From assembly GCF_014874095.1 (NCBI RefSeq), contig NZ_JADBEB010000001.1, forward strand, positions 1,054,001 through 1,118,000: 64,000 nucleotides of DNA, read 5' to 3'. Of this stretch, positions 17,240 through 26,814 are shown in pieces. The stretch's first letter is position 1, and every line of letters starts with the position of its first letter. Source of the DNA: Plantactinospora soyae. Its GTDB lineage: Bacteria; Actinomycetota; Actinomycetes; Mycobacteriales; Micromonosporaceae. The notes below the pieces were generated by a model. That model searched no databases. It saw only the letters and a list, made by a program, of their open reading frames with translations, and was not told the DNA's origin. A program made the position numbers and the translations under genes.

Positions 17240-18004
17240 GTGGTCGGTGTCACTAGCCTTGGCCTGGTGGACGGCCGGCCGATCGAGGTGCGCGTCGGTG
17301 CCGGCGTGGTCGAGCTGCTCGGTAACGACTTCGCCAGCCTGCTCTACCTGCGCGGCGAACCGGCCCGGCTGCACGCGTACGACTGCCGTGGCAGCGTGGC
17401 GCAGTTGGCCGCCCGGTCGACCTGGGAGACCGTCCGACCGGATGAACTCGACGCGCTGCGCGACTGGCTCGCCGACCCCGGACTCCGGGTCGATCGACGC
17501 AGCGGCGCCGTCCGTGGACTGCTGGTCGAACCGCTGGAGCCGTTCACCCGGCTACTGGCCCCCGGCCGGTACGTCGTCAGCGCCACCGCGGCACCCTGGG
17601 CCGAAACCGTCGTCGTCGACCCCGGCGAGCACGGCGTCAGGTCCTGGTACTGGCCGGTGGAGGGCGCCGCCATCGTTCCCACGAGCCCGTGGCCGCCGCC
17701 GGACCGGGCCACCGTGGCGGCGTACCGGGACCGGATCGCCAAGGGAGTCCGGCCGGCCGCCGTGGCGATCGGCCCAGCCGGCCGGGACGTGCGTTATCTG
17801 CTCGACGGTCACCACAAGCTCGCCGCCTACCAGGCGGAACGGGTCCGGCCGCTGATCATCGAACTGGCCCCGGAGGCGGTGTCCCCGCTGCCCCGCGAGC
17901 TGTTCGCCGGGCTGCTGCCGGAACACGTCCGCGAGCGGTTCTCCCACACTTTCGACGACTGGCGACACGGTGGCCCACCGCCGGACGGCCTGAACCAGCC
18001 GTGA
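17240..18004 (+). CDS. Hypothetical protein with ParB-like DGHHKL motif
   Basis: 254 residues starting at GTG 17240; another GTG in frame is at 17267. There is no signal peptide or membrane segment. The C-terminal third contains VRYLLDGHHKLAAYQ, the [D/N]GHHR-type motif found in ParB/sulfiredoxin-fold proteins and in DUF1015-like proteins. The N-terminal part is a beta-rich unknown region. I do not recognise a characterised family. The gene is compact between the holin-like gene and the secreted nuclease on the same strand, but the spacing does not suggest a tight operon. Confidence 0.65.
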   Translation: MVGVTSLGLVDGRPIEVRVGAGVVELLGNDFASLLYLRGEPARLHAYDCRGSVAQLAARSTWETVRPDELDALRDWLADPGLRVDRRSGAVRGLLVEPLEPFTRLLAPGRYVVSATAAPWAETVVVDPGEHGVRSWYWPVEGAAIVPTSPWPPPDRATVAAYRDRIAKGVRPAAVAIGPAGRDVRYLLDGHHKLAAYQAERVRPLIIELAPEAVSPLPRELFAGLLPEHVRERFSHTFDDWRHGGPPPDGLNQP

Positions 18005-18164
18005 GTTCTCGGCTGCCGGGAATCTCCGTCCGACAGCGATGAACTCGACTGCCGCCGAGCCTTCCGGTGCACGTCGATGCCCGGCCACACGACGGTCGCG
18101 GCCCGGTAACGCCCGTCCGCGACGTTGATGGCTCCCGTACCCCCCAACGCCTCGGGAGGCACTC

Positions 18165-18818
18165 GTGCTCGGCACTCGACGTCACTCCATCCGACTGGCC
18201 CTGACCGCCGCCGCCACCATCGCGGCGGTGGCCGCCTCGCTCCTCGGCACGGCTCCGGCCGGCGCCGCCCCGTCCGGCACCCCGTCCAAGGCGACCGCGC
18301 AGTCGAACCTGAACGCGCTGACCGTCGCCGCCGAGTCCGGCAGTGGCTACAACCGGGACCTGTTCCCGCACTGGATCACGATCAGCGGTGCCTGCAACAC
18401 CCGGGAGACGGTGCTCCGGCGCGACGGCAGCGGGGTGAGTGTGGACAGCGCCTGCTACCCGACCTCGGGTAGTTGGTACAGCCCGTACGACGGGGCGACC
18501 TGGACCAACCCGGCCGACGTCGACATCGACCACATCGTTCCGCTGGCCGAGGCCTGGCGGTCCGGCGCCAACTCGTGGACGACCAGCCGGCGGCAGTCCT
18601 TTGCCAACGATCTCAGCGGCCCGCAGTTGATTGCGGTGACCGACAACGTGAACCAGGCCAAGGGTGACCAGGACCCGTCCACCTGGCAGCCAAGCCGGAC
18701 CGCCTACCGGTGCACGTACGCCAAGATGTGGATCCGCACCAAGTACAACTGGAGCCTGCGGCTTCAGTCCTCGGAGAAGACCTCGTTGCAGGCCATGCTG
18801 AACACCTGCACCTCCTGA
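18165..18818 (+). CDS. Secreted HNH/DUF1524-type endonuclease
   Basis: 217 residues from GTG 18165 with GGGAGG six bases upstream. A signal peptide covers about 1 to 35 (cleavage near GAA/PSG). The nuclease core carries DVDIDHIVPLAEAW, the catalytic His of the beta-beta-alpha-metal fold, followed by IAVTDNVNQAKGDQDPSTW, the Asn and Lys box typical of secreted actinobacterial HNH proteins (DUF1524/GmrSD-C-like). Three or four cysteines suggest disulfides in the mature protein. It likely degrades extracellular DNA for nutrient recovery or competition. A hairpin terminator follows. Confidence 0.9.
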   Translation: MLGTRRHSIRLALTAAATIAAVAASLLGTAPAGAAPSGTPSKATAQSNLNALTVAAESGSGYNRDLFPHWITISGACNTRETVLRRDGSGVSVDSACYPTSGSWYSPYDGATWTNPADVDIDHIVPLAEAWRSGANSWTTSRRQSFANDLSGPQLIAVTDNVNQAKGDQDPSTWQPSRTAYRCTYAKMWIRTKYNWSLRLQSSEKTSLQAMLNTCTS

Positions 18819-18842
18819 CGTCCGCCAAACCTCCCACGTGCG

Positions 18843-18869
18843 CCCCGGCCCTCCACTGGGAGGCCGGGG
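18843..18869. terminator. Hairpin terminator
   Basis: CCCCGGCCCTCC pairs with GGAGGCCGGGG, with a one-base bulge and a four-base loop (ACTG). It lies 25 bases after the nuclease stop codon and before the convergent DUF433 gene. Confidence 0.75.
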
Positions 18870-18916
18870 CCTCGTTACGTTCGGCGTTGCCGATTCAGCT
18901 CAGCCTTACGTAGAAC

Positions 18917-19453
18917 TCAGGCGGCGCGGCCCAGGAGGACGCGTGCGGCGGTTCGGACGTCGGTAAGGGGGAGACCGAACTCTTCCGCAACCGTTTCAGC
19001 GCGTTCACCCGCCTTCAGCATGCCGGCCACATCGACGACACGGGTTCCTGTCCCTGCGAAGATTGGCTGGCCGAAGGATCGGTGCATGTTGACAACCACC
19101 TTCGAGGGAAGCCAGTTCGGTAGCTGGAGTTCACGGGGGTACCCGTCACCGCCCCAGCCGATGTACTCCATGTGGTCGGCGACAATCTCCCGGATCACCT
19201 GTTGGCCGGTGTCGCCGACGATCAGCCCATGGCCGGCTCTGCTCTCGTTGAAGTCCCAGAGGACGTCGATGCCGTCGGTAGCAAGCTCGGGAGCGACCAG
19301 GACGTAGTCGCGTCCAAACTCTTTTTGAAGCGCCCTGAGGGCCGGTCGTATACGCCGGGGACGCACGCCGGCTGAGCGGAGCGCCTCGAGTACATGTCCC
19401 TCGGCCAGCGCGATGAACGTCACCGGCAGAAGGTCCGACTCACGGTCGACCAC
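18917..19453 (-). CDS. DUF433 domain protein (probably truncated by frameshift)
   Basis: 178 residues are readable from GTG 19453. The C-terminal 70 residues (PIFAGTGTRVVDVAGMLKAG onward) are a DUF433 domain, a winged-helix antitoxin-like module. The N-terminal part (FIALAEGHVLEALRSAG) matches the middle of longer MerR/DUF433 proteins. In such homologues an HTH precedes it, and that HTH is found upstream in another frame (19454 to 19580), so the present start is probably not the native one. No DUF5615-type toxin partner is visible next door. The locus may be a pseudogene or may contain a sequencing error. Confidence 0.7.
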   Translation of the reverse strand: MVDRESDLLPVTFIALAEGHVLEALRSAGVRPRRIRPALRALQKEFGRDYVLVAPELATDGIDVLWDFNESRAGHGLIVGDTGQQVIREIVADHMEYIGWGGDGYPRELQLPNWLPSKVVVNMHRSFGQPIFAGTGTRVVDVAGMLKAGERAETVAEEFGLPLTDVRTAARVLLGRAA

Positions 19454-19580
19454 ATGAAGCAGCGGCTTGCCCCGCTCGTACCCGCGACCCAGCGATGGAA
19501 TGTGTCTGCCGGGGAACCCGCAGATGGCGGGCAGCCTGGGCGAGATTCAGGATTCCTTCCGTAAACCGGATATCGCTCAT
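19454..19580 (-). pseudogene. Detached N-terminal HTH fragment of the DUF433 gene
   Basis: From ATG 19580, preceded by GGAAGGGGG, the frame reads MSDIRFTEGILNLAQAARHL and then VPRQT, a good MerR-like helix-turn-helix start. It then drifts into non-family sequence and stops near 19440. Shifting frame near 19503 gives GRGYERGKPLLHVVDRESDL, which continues straight into the DUF433 protein. The distance between the two starts (127 bases) is one base off a multiple of three, so a single inserted base or a two-base loss separates them. Confidence 0.7.
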
Positions 19581-19715
19581 TCCGCCCCCCTTCCTGCTCC
19601 CCAACTTTGTTGCCTCAGGATTCCACAACCGGGACGGTCAGGTCACCATCCCACAGGTCGTTGACGCCCCGAGTCGACACCGGAAGCCTGCCCCTCAACA
19701 CGGCGATGGACAACA

Positions 19716-19758
19716 GAATGTCCACCGGCCTGTGGACAACCGGGGTGCCTGTGGACAA
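19716..19758. promoter_or_regulatory. Cluster of DnaA-box-like sequences
   Basis: TGTGGACAA, the complement of the high-GC actinobacterial DnaA box TTGTCCACA, occurs exactly at 19731 and 19750, 19 bases apart in the same orientation. A near copy, GATGGACAA, lies at 19716. They lie outside any called gene. They could bind DnaA, but no origin genes are near. Confidence 0.4.
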
Positions 19759-19911
19759 CCACCTGATCAAGGCCGGGATGTGGTATCGGGCCAACCCTCG
19801 CCCCCCAGCCTTCCCGCCCAGGGCCGCACGTTCGGCGGCAGATCCGGGTACACAGGTGCCTCTTCCACCCTGCTGCACACTGGCGCGGCCCGACCTTCTG
19901 TCTTATTGTCC

Positions 19912-19924
19912 TACTGTCGCAGTA
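19912..19924. promoter_or_regulatory. Palindrome before the GntR/ABC operon
   Basis: TACTG TCG CAGTA is a perfect inverted repeat within ATTGTCCTACTGTCGCAGTA, 20 bases before the GntR start. YtrA-type GntR regulators commonly repress their own operon through such sites. Confidence 0.5.
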
Positions 19925-19943
19925 CAACAGGAAGGTGCCGCCG

Positions 19944-20351
19944 GTGATCGAGTTCGTGCTGGACGGCCGGTCCAAGGTCAACACCTACGTGCAGCTCGTT
20001 CAGCAGGTCAAACAGGCCCTGCGGGTCGGGTTGCTGGCCCCGGGAGACCGGTTGCCGAAGGTGCGTGATGTCGCCCAGTCGTTGGCGATCAACCCCAACA
20101 CGGTGTTGAAGGCCTATCGCGAGTTGGAGATCGAAGGGCTCGCCGAGGGACGGCCGGGGGTCGGCACGTTCGTCACCCGCACCCTCGCCGGGGAGTCGCT
20201 GGCCAACCAGGCTGATCTGCGCGTCGAGCTTCTCGGGTGGTTGCGGAAGGCGCAGGCCGCCGGGCTGACGGACGAGGACGTCACCGCGCTGGTCGACACG
20301 ACGATCCGCGCCGCGCGGCAGGACGACGCGCTCCAGGGCAGATCCAAGTGA
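19944..20351 (+). CDS. GntR-family (YtrA-type) transcriptional regulator
   Basis: About 135 residues from GTG 19944, spaced eight bases from AGGAAGG; GTG 19935 is also in frame but overlaps that binding site. The winged HTH is complete (YVQLVQQVKQALRVGLLAPG, then LPKVRDVAQSLAINPNTVLK), ending in GVGTFVTR. Only a short dimerisation tail follows, which is the YtrA subfamily. These repress adjacent ABC transporter genes. Here the ATPase gene follows 11 bases downstream, supporting that role. A palindrome lies directly upstream and is the likely operator. Confidence 0.92.
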   Translation: MIEFVLDGRSKVNTYVQLVQQVKQALRVGLLAPGDRLPKVRDVAQSLAINPNTVLKAYRELEIEGLAEGRPGVGTFVTRTLAGESLANQADLRVELLGWLRKAQAAGLTDEDVTALVDTTIRAARQDDALQGRSK

Positions 20352-20362
20352 AAGGACACGAG

Positions 20363-21253
20363 ATGGAGCACGTGCTCGAGGCTGAAGAGCTCGGCAAACG
20401 GTACGCGGGACGGTGGGCGCTTCGCGACTGCACGGTACGGCTGCCGGCCGGGCGGGTCGCCGCGCTTGTCGGGCCGAACGGGGCCGGCAAGAGCACCCTG
20501 CTGCACCTGGCGGTCGGGCTGCTGCGCCCCGACGCCGGCGAGGTGCGGGTCTTCGGCGCCGCGCCGTACGAGAACACGACCGTCCTCGCGGACATCGGCT
20601 TCGTCGCGCAGGACACGCCGGTCTACCGCGACTTCACCGCCGACGAGCTGGTACGCATGGGCGGCAAGGTGAACCGGCGCTGGGACGCTGCCCTGGCCAA
20701 GGCTCGGCTGGCCCAGCTCGGCATTCCGCCCCGCAAGCCGGTCGGCCGGCTCTCCGGCGGACAACGTGCCCAGGTCGCTCTCGCCCTGGCGCTGGCGAAG
20801 CGGCCCCGGCTACTGCTGCTCGACGAGCCGGTCGCGAGTCTCGACCCTCTCGCCCGGCGGGAGTTTCTACAGTCGCTGATGGGCAGCGTCGCCGAGACGG
20901 GCACCACAGTGTTGCTCTCCTCGCACATTCTCGCCGACCTGGAACGCTCCTGCGACTTCCTCGTCGTCCTGCAGGCCGGCACGGTGCACCTGTCCGGCAT
21001 GGTCGACGACATCGTGGCCGGGCACCGGCAGCTGGTCGGTCCGCGTCATCACGGCGAGCCGATCGATGGTGTCGGGGCGGTGGTCCGGGCCCGGCACACC
21101 GACCGGCAGTCGACGCTGCTCGTCCGTACCGACGGCTCGGTACGGGATCCGTCGTGGACAGTGCACGAGTTGACGCTGGAAGACCTCATCCTGGCGTACC
21201 TCGCCGACCACGACGCGCAGGCCAACCACGAAGCGTGGGGAGTACCGGCATGA
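20363..21253 (+). CDS. ABC transporter ATP-binding protein
   Basis: 296 residues from ATG 20363, with AAAGGA upstream. Walker A is GPNGAGKS (about 37 to 44), the signature LSGGQRAQV, and Walker B LLLLDEPVASLD followed by the switch His in LLSSHILADL. It is the CcmA/YtrB-like type of exporter ATPase. A C-terminal 60-residue extension is present. It is translationally coupled to the permease by a 4-bp ATGA overlap and is controlled by the upstream GntR protein. The substrate is unknown; such systems often respond to cell-wall-active antibiotics. Confidence 0.92.
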   Translation: MEHVLEAEELGKRYAGRWALRDCTVRLPAGRVAALVGPNGAGKSTLLHLAVGLLRPDAGEVRVFGAAPYENTTVLADIGFVAQDTPVYRDFTADELVRMGGKVNRRWDAALAKARLAQLGIPPRKPVGRLSGGQRAQVALALALAKRPRLLLLDEPVASLDPLARREFLQSLMGSVAETGTTVLLSSHILADLERSCDFLVVLQAGTVHLSGMVDDIVAGHRQLVGPRHHGEPIDGVGAVVRARHTDRQSTLLVRTDGSVRDPSWTVHELTLEDLILAYLADHDAQANHEAWGVPA

Positions 21254-22212
21254 TCTGGCTAACCTGGCGGCAGCACCGCAGGCAGGCACTGTTCACCCTG
21301 CTGGGGCTGGCGGCGCTGGCGGCGTTCGTCGTCCCGACCGGCCTGTCGATGCGGCACACGTTCACCCGGCTGGGCCTGGCCGACTGTGTCACCACCGCTG
21401 GCCCCGGCTGCTCCACGAACATCGAGAAGTTCTCCAGCACGTACGGGTCGCTGGTACTCGTCAGCGTCCTGCTGCTCGTGGTCCCGCTGATGATCGGGCT
21501 GTTCTGGGGCGCGCCCGTCGTCGCACGTGAGGTCGAGCAGGGAACCCATCGGATGATCTGGACCCAGGGCATCAGCCGCCGGTACTGGGCGTTTGTCAAG
21601 TGCGGCCTGCTCGGTGGCGCGGTAGCGGCGTTCGCGCTCGTCTACGGCTTGGGCGTGTCCTGGTGGTACGAGCCGCTCGGCCAGATCGACGTTCGCCAGA
21701 CCCGGTTCACCGAGGTCTTCTTCGACATGCAGGGCATGGCCCCGGTCGGCTACACCCTCTTCGGGGTGGCGCTCGGCGTCTTCGCCGGCACCCTGCTGCC
21801 CAAGGTGCTACCCGCGATGGCCCTGACCCTGGCCGGCTTCGTCGGCGTCCGAGCCGCCGTGGCTCTCCTCGCCCGGCCGCACTACATGACGCCCGTCGCC
21901 GACGACCAGATCATCCAGGATGGCACCGGTGGGCAGGGCAACCTCGCTGGAGGCTGGGTACTGTCCAAGGAGGTCCGACAGGCCGACGGCACGTTCGTCA
22001 CATCCGGCACCGTCCGGTGTCCACCGGCCGCAGACGGCATCCCATGCGCGTCCGACCCAGCACTCGGGCTACGCCCCGGCGCCTACAACCACCAGGTGTT
22101 CCAACCAGGCGACCGCTTCTGGACGTTCCAGTGGATCGAAACAGGCGTCTTCGTCGCCCTCGCCGCGCTGCTGATCTGGTTCGCGATCCGCCGCATCCGC
22201 CGGATCGCCTGA
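21250..22212 (+). CDS. ABC transporter permease
   Basis: 320 residues starting at ATG 21250, which overlaps the ATPase stop. Hydrophobic segments lie at about 15 to 36, 75 to 97, 118 to 140, 172 to 200 and 290 to 312, with a soluble extracytoplasmic loop between the last two. The MIWLTWRQHRRQ start is a recurrent feature of actinobacterial transporter permeases that pair with GntR/YtrA systems. An energy-coupled exporter with the preceding ATPase is the reasonable assignment. It is followed by a long hairpin terminator. Confidence 0.88.
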   Translation: MIWLTWRQHRRQALFTLLGLAALAAFVVPTGLSMRHTFTRLGLADCVTTAGPGCSTNIEKFSSTYGSLVLVSVLLLVVPLMIGLFWGAPVVAREVEQGTHRMIWTQGISRRYWAFVKCGLLGGAVAAFALVYGLGVSWWYEPLGQIDVRQTRFTEVFFDMQGMAPVGYTLFGVALGVFAGTLLPKVLPAMALTLAGFVGVRAAVALLARPHYMTPVADDQIIQDGTGGQGNLAGGWVLSKEVRQADGTFVTSGTVRCPPAADGIPCASDPALGLRPGAYNHQVFQPGDRFWTFQWIETGVFVALAALLIWFAIRRIRRIA

Positions 22213-22221
22213 CACCGCGAC

Positions 22222-22257
22222 GCGGGCAGCGGCCGACACCGGCCGGCCGCTGCCCGC
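22222..22257. terminator. 13-bp stem terminator
   Basis: GCGGGCAGCGGCC (22222 to 22234) pairs perfectly with 22245 to 22257 over a ten-base loop. It lies nine bases after the permease stop and 34 bases before the convergent Smr gene stop. Confidence 0.8.
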
Positions 22258-22291
22258 AAGGCGCTCCCAGCAGGCCGATGACCTGCCGGGG

Positions 22292-22546
22292 CTATTTCCA
22301 CCGGAAATGCACGAAAAGTCGACCGAAGTTCTTGGAGTCCTTCTCCACCCGGTGGTAGAGCTGCTTGACGTCCTTCTGGTCCAGGAAGCGCAGCACCCGC
22401 TTCTTGAGCTGGCCCGAGCCCTTGCCGGGGATGATCTCGATCATGGACGCCTTCTTCGCGATGGCCTCGTCCATGATCCCCCGCAGGGCGCGGTCGATGT
22501 CCTGTCCCCGGTTGAAGATGTCGTGCAGGTCGAGCTTGAGCTTCAT
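22292..22546 (-). CDS. Smr-domain protein
   Basis: 84 residues from ATG 22546, so the protein is a bare Smr domain. It starts LKLDLHDIF (the D-L-H motif) and contains IEIIPGKGSGQLKKRVLRFL, the family's glycine motif, and ends with GRLFVHFRWK. Smr domains of the MutS2/SMR family nick DNA or RNA or bind ribosomes; a stand-alone actinobacterial version has no settled role. The TPR gene lies 65 bases upstream on the same strand, so co-transcription is possible. Confidence 0.85.
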   Translation of the reverse strand: MKLKLDLHDIFNRGQDIDRALRGIMDEAIAKKASMIEIIPGKGSGQLKKRVLRFLDQKDVKQLYHRVEKDSKNFGRLFVHFRWK

Positions 22547-22610
22547 CGGGCCGCCACCGGCTGCGCAGGGTCCATGGCCACCCATCGTAGGCGGGCCGGT
22601 CCGGCGAGGA

Positions 22611-22979
22611 TCACCGTCGTCCGCCTACCCGGGTCTGCACCCGCTGCACCGCCGTCCGGTAGTCGTCGTTCGCCGCGTACATGGCGGCGGCGATCCGCAG
22701 GTGCCGGAGCGCCTCGGTGGGCCGGCCGACCCGTTCCAGGGTCCGGCCCAGTACGTGGTGCGCGTAGTGGTCGCTCGGATCCCGCTCCACCAGGGCGCGC
22801 AACTGCTCCTCCGCCCGCGCGAGTTGCGCCGACTGGAAGTACGCGCGGGCCAGCAGTTGTCGTACCGAGGCGTTGTCGGGCTCGGCCGCGACGATGGGCT
22901 CCAGCAACCGGGCCGCCCCGCTGGGGTCCCCGGTCTCGAAGTACATGGTCGCCCGGCGGTACTCGGCCAGAAGATCCAC
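22611..22979 (-). CDS. Tetratricopeptide repeat protein
   Basis: 122 residues from GTG 22979, eight bases after GAGGAGG; GTG 22988 is also in frame but lies on the binding site. At least three TPR-like helix pairs are visible: RRATMYFETGDPSGAARLL, RQLLARAYFQSAQLARAEEQ and HHVLGRTLERVGRPTEALRH. There is no signal peptide. It should be a soluble scaffold. It is a well-conserved kind of small TPR protein in actinomycetes, but its partner is unknown. Confidence 0.85.
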   Translation of the reverse strand: MDLLAEYRRATMYFETGDPSGAARLLEPIVAAEPDNASVRQLLARAYFQSAQLARAEEQLRALVERDPSDHYAHHVLGRTLERVGRPTEALRHLRIAAAMYAANDDYRTAVQRVQTRVGGRR

Positions 22980-23137
22980 TCGACCCACCTCCTCGTATCG
23001 CGACTACTTTCCTCGACGCTGGCACAACACCGTCGGTCCCGCGACTGTTCCACCGGCTGCGTTACCCCCGGCCGAATGGACCATTCGGCCGCATTACGGG
23101 TTGCTGTCCGGATAACGGCCGGCCGGCGCTGCCGGAG

Positions 23138-23893
23138 TCATCGGCGGTCGGGGCGGAGCGCCCAGGCGCGTACGCCGCCGAGGATGCCGGCGCTGTTCGG
23201 TACGACCACCACATCGTCACCCATCCGGACCAGTTGCTCCGGCCGGACCAGTCGCGAGTTGCCGCCACCGAGGTAGAGCCGGTCCCAGAGGAAGACCGGC
23301 CGCAGCCCGTCGACGACACCCCGGACCCGACGGGACCAGAAGGCGTCACCGAGTCGGCGGCGCTCGTGTTCGCCGATGTAGGTGTCGTAGCTCATCCCCC
23401 ACCGCACCGGCGCCTGGGACAGCTCCAGGTGCGGTGCGAGCACCCCGCCGTCGAAGAGCGCGCACCCCAGCCCGGTCCCGAGGGTCAGCACCAGTTCCAG
23501 GCCGGTGCCGGCGACCACCCCGGCGCCGTGCACCTCGGCGTCGTTGAGGACCAGGGTCGGCAGCGCGAACGCGTCGGCGAGCGCGCTCTGCGCGTCGAAT
23601 CCGGACCACTCGGCGACCAGTGCCGGGTCCGGTTTCGTCCGTGGCCCGGACCGGGTGACGTAGTGCGGCGTCGCCACCACCACGCCGTGCCGGAGCATGC
23701 CGGGCATTCCGACGGTCACCCGATCGGCGGCCGGCAACTGACCGGCGAGACCGAGCAGCGTCTTGATGAACAGGCCCGGCGGCAGCGGGTACGGGGTCGG
23801 CACCCGCAGCGGCCGGGTCCGCATGGTGCCGGCGTCGTCGAGTACGGACGCCTTGATGCCCCCACCACCGCAGTCGATCGCCAACGTGGTCAT
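23138..23893 (-). CDS. Glucokinase-like ROK/ASKHA kinase (polyphosphate-glucokinase type)
   Basis: 251 residues starting at ATG 23893. The phosphate-1 motif [16 protein letters not shown] replaces the usual DIGGT by DCGGG. Further motifs are [22 protein letters not shown] (catalytic Asp) and [17 protein letters not shown]. These and the length fit the PpgK/strictly polyphosphate- or ATP-dependent glucokinase branch. It would phosphorylate glucose or a related hexose in the cytosol. It is divergent from the ABC-F gene with 66 bases between starts. The Gly substitution in the first motif occurs in related uncharacterised actinobacterial proteins, so activity should be tested. Confidence 0.82.
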   Translation of the reverse strand: MTTLAIDCGGGGIKASVLDDAGTMRTRPLRVPTPYPLPPGLFIKTLLGLAGQLPAADRVTVGMPGMLRHGVVVATPHYVTRSGPRTKPDPALVAEWSGFDAQSALADAFALPTLVLNDAEVHGAGVVAGTGLELVLTLGTGLGCALFDGGVLAPHLELSQAPVRWGMSYDTYIGEHERRRLGDAFWSRRVRGVVDGLRPVFLWDRLYLGGGNSRLVRPEQLVRMGDDVVVVPNSAGILGGVRAWALRPDRR

Positions 23894-23959
23894 CACAGCC
23901 ACATTTTGCCTTCCCACCGGCGGGTTGCGCCCGCCCAGCCGGATAGCATCTGAACCCTC

Positions 23960-25597
<1,638 letters not shown>

Positions 25598-25658
25598 GTA
25601 CCGGTCCGACCAATCGACGGCCGTTTCTCCGACGCTCCGGCTGGGCAAGAACTACTCC

Positions 25659-25970
25659 ATGCTCAAGTGGGAGTACGCCCTGTTGGTGCGACGGCGCCAG
25701 CCCCGGCTGGACGACACCGGCTGGGAACTCGTCTACACCTGGTACGGCCCGGACGGTGCCGTGCTCGACGTGTCCCCGTACGGGGACACCGCCCTCGCCC
25801 ACCTGAACCGGGCCGGCGTCCTGGGCTGGGAACTGGTCTCGGTCAGCGAGGACGGCAACATGCAGGGCAGCGCGGAGCTGCATCGCTACCACATGAAACG
25901 GGCACTCCCGTCGAACACGCCCCGCCCCCGGATCCGCAACCGGATCGGCCGCCGGGCGGCAGCCGGCTGA
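25659..25970 (+). CDS. Small hypothetical protein (DUF4177-like)
   Basis: 103 residues from ATG 25659, without a clear ribosome binding site. The pattern MLKWEYALLV, then YGDTALAHLNRAGVLGWELV and SVSEDGNMQG resembles the short DUF4177-type fold (WEYK... LNxLGxxGWELV). The last 25 residues are basic and Arg-rich. The function of the family is unknown. It lies between the ABC-F gene and the BON-methyltransferase gene on the same strand. Confidence 0.72.
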   Translation: MLKWEYALLVRRRQPRLDDTGWELVYTWYGPDGAVLDVSPYGDTALAHLNRAGVLGWELVSVSEDGNMQGSAELHRYHMKRALPSNTPRPRIRNRIGRRAAAG

Positions 25971-26024
25971 CCGCCCGAGGAGTACGTCGGGCGAAAGCGG
26001 GTAGGCCCGGCCGGGAGGTGGGTC

Positions 26025-26747
26025 ATGGTCGCGCAGCTGCACAGGGCGCCTTCCGGAGAACGGTTGCGGGCGATCGACGAGTTCCTCGGCATGGCATACG
26101 CCGACCTGGCCAAGCACGACGACCGGGTACGCGGAACCGCGGTGGACGTCCGGTTCGACCGGGGCGTCGCCCATCTGACCGGGGAGGTCGGCGACCGGGA
26201 CGAGTTGGTCATGGTCCGGCGGCTGATCGGGCGGCTCGACGGCGTACTGGCCGTGTGGTCCCGGGTACGCGTCGGTGGCCGGGAACCGGTGGTGCTGGAC
26301 CTCGGCTGTGGTGCCGCCAAGCAGTACCCCGGCAACCTGGGTCTGGACCTCCGGGTGGCACCCGGAGTCGACGCCCAGGCCGATCTGTCCGGACCGCTGC
26401 CGCTGGCCGACGACTCGATCGACGTGATCTTCACGGTGCACATCCTCGAGCACCTGATCGACTTCCTGACCCTGGTCGACGAGTGTCACCGGGTACTCCG
26501 CCCCGGCGGGGTACTGCACGTGATGAGCCCCTGGTGGGGGCATGTCAACGCGGTCGCCGACCCGACCCACGTACGGCTGTTGGACGTACAGACGTTCAAG
26601 CACATCTGCCAACGCCATCCCGGCGCCCCCCGGTGGTACCCGTTGCACGCCGGTTGCGACGGCGCCTCGATCTTCGCCGACCTCACCCCGCTGGGCGCGG
26701 ACGAACCGGGCCCGGACCCGGGTCACCTGGCCCGGTTCTTCGACTAG
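26025..26747 (+). CDS. BON-like domain fused to SAM methyltransferase
   Basis: 240 residues, ATG 26025 behind GGGAGG. Residues 35 to 80 look like a BON-type module (GTAVDVRFDRGVAHLTGEVG, then RLDGVLAVWSRV). A class I methyltransferase follows, with VVLDLGCGAAKQYPG (SAM motif) and IDVIFTVHILEHLIDFLTLV, typical of the Methyltransf_11 group. RPGGVLHVMSPWWG is also present. The fusion is unusual because BON domains generally bind membranes or phospholipids in periplasmic proteins. The substrate is unknown. Confidence 0.8.
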   Translation: MVAQLHRAPSGERLRAIDEFLGMAYADLAKHDDRVRGTAVDVRFDRGVAHLTGEVGDRDELVMVRRLIGRLDGVLAVWSRVRVGGREPVVLDLGCGAAKQYPGNLGLDLRVAPGVDAQADLSGPLPLADDSIDVIFTVHILEHLIDFLTLVDECHRVLRPGGVLHVMSPWWGHVNAVADPTHVRLLDVQTFKHICQRHPGAPRWYPLHAGCDGASIFADLTPLGADEPGPDPGHLARFFD

Positions 26748-26814
26748 GCAGGCATGCCGGCGACCTCGGCGGGAATGGATCCGTGTCGGATCGAACGAGC
26801 GCTCGGGGAGGCCG

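Larger units (their letters stand above)
19581..19943. other. Intergenic region with DnaA-box-like sites and GntR control sites
   Basis: 363 bases between the DUF433 locus and the GntR gene. They hold the DnaA-box-like cluster at 19716 to 19758 and a palindrome at 19912 to 19924. A minus frame ending at 19615 encodes an 87-residue sequence with no family resemblance; I do not call it. Confidence 0.5.

Noticed and set aside
19615-19878. 87-codon minus frame between DUF433 and GntR genes
   Set aside because: No recognised domain and it passes through the DnaA-box-like cluster; cannot be supported as a gene.
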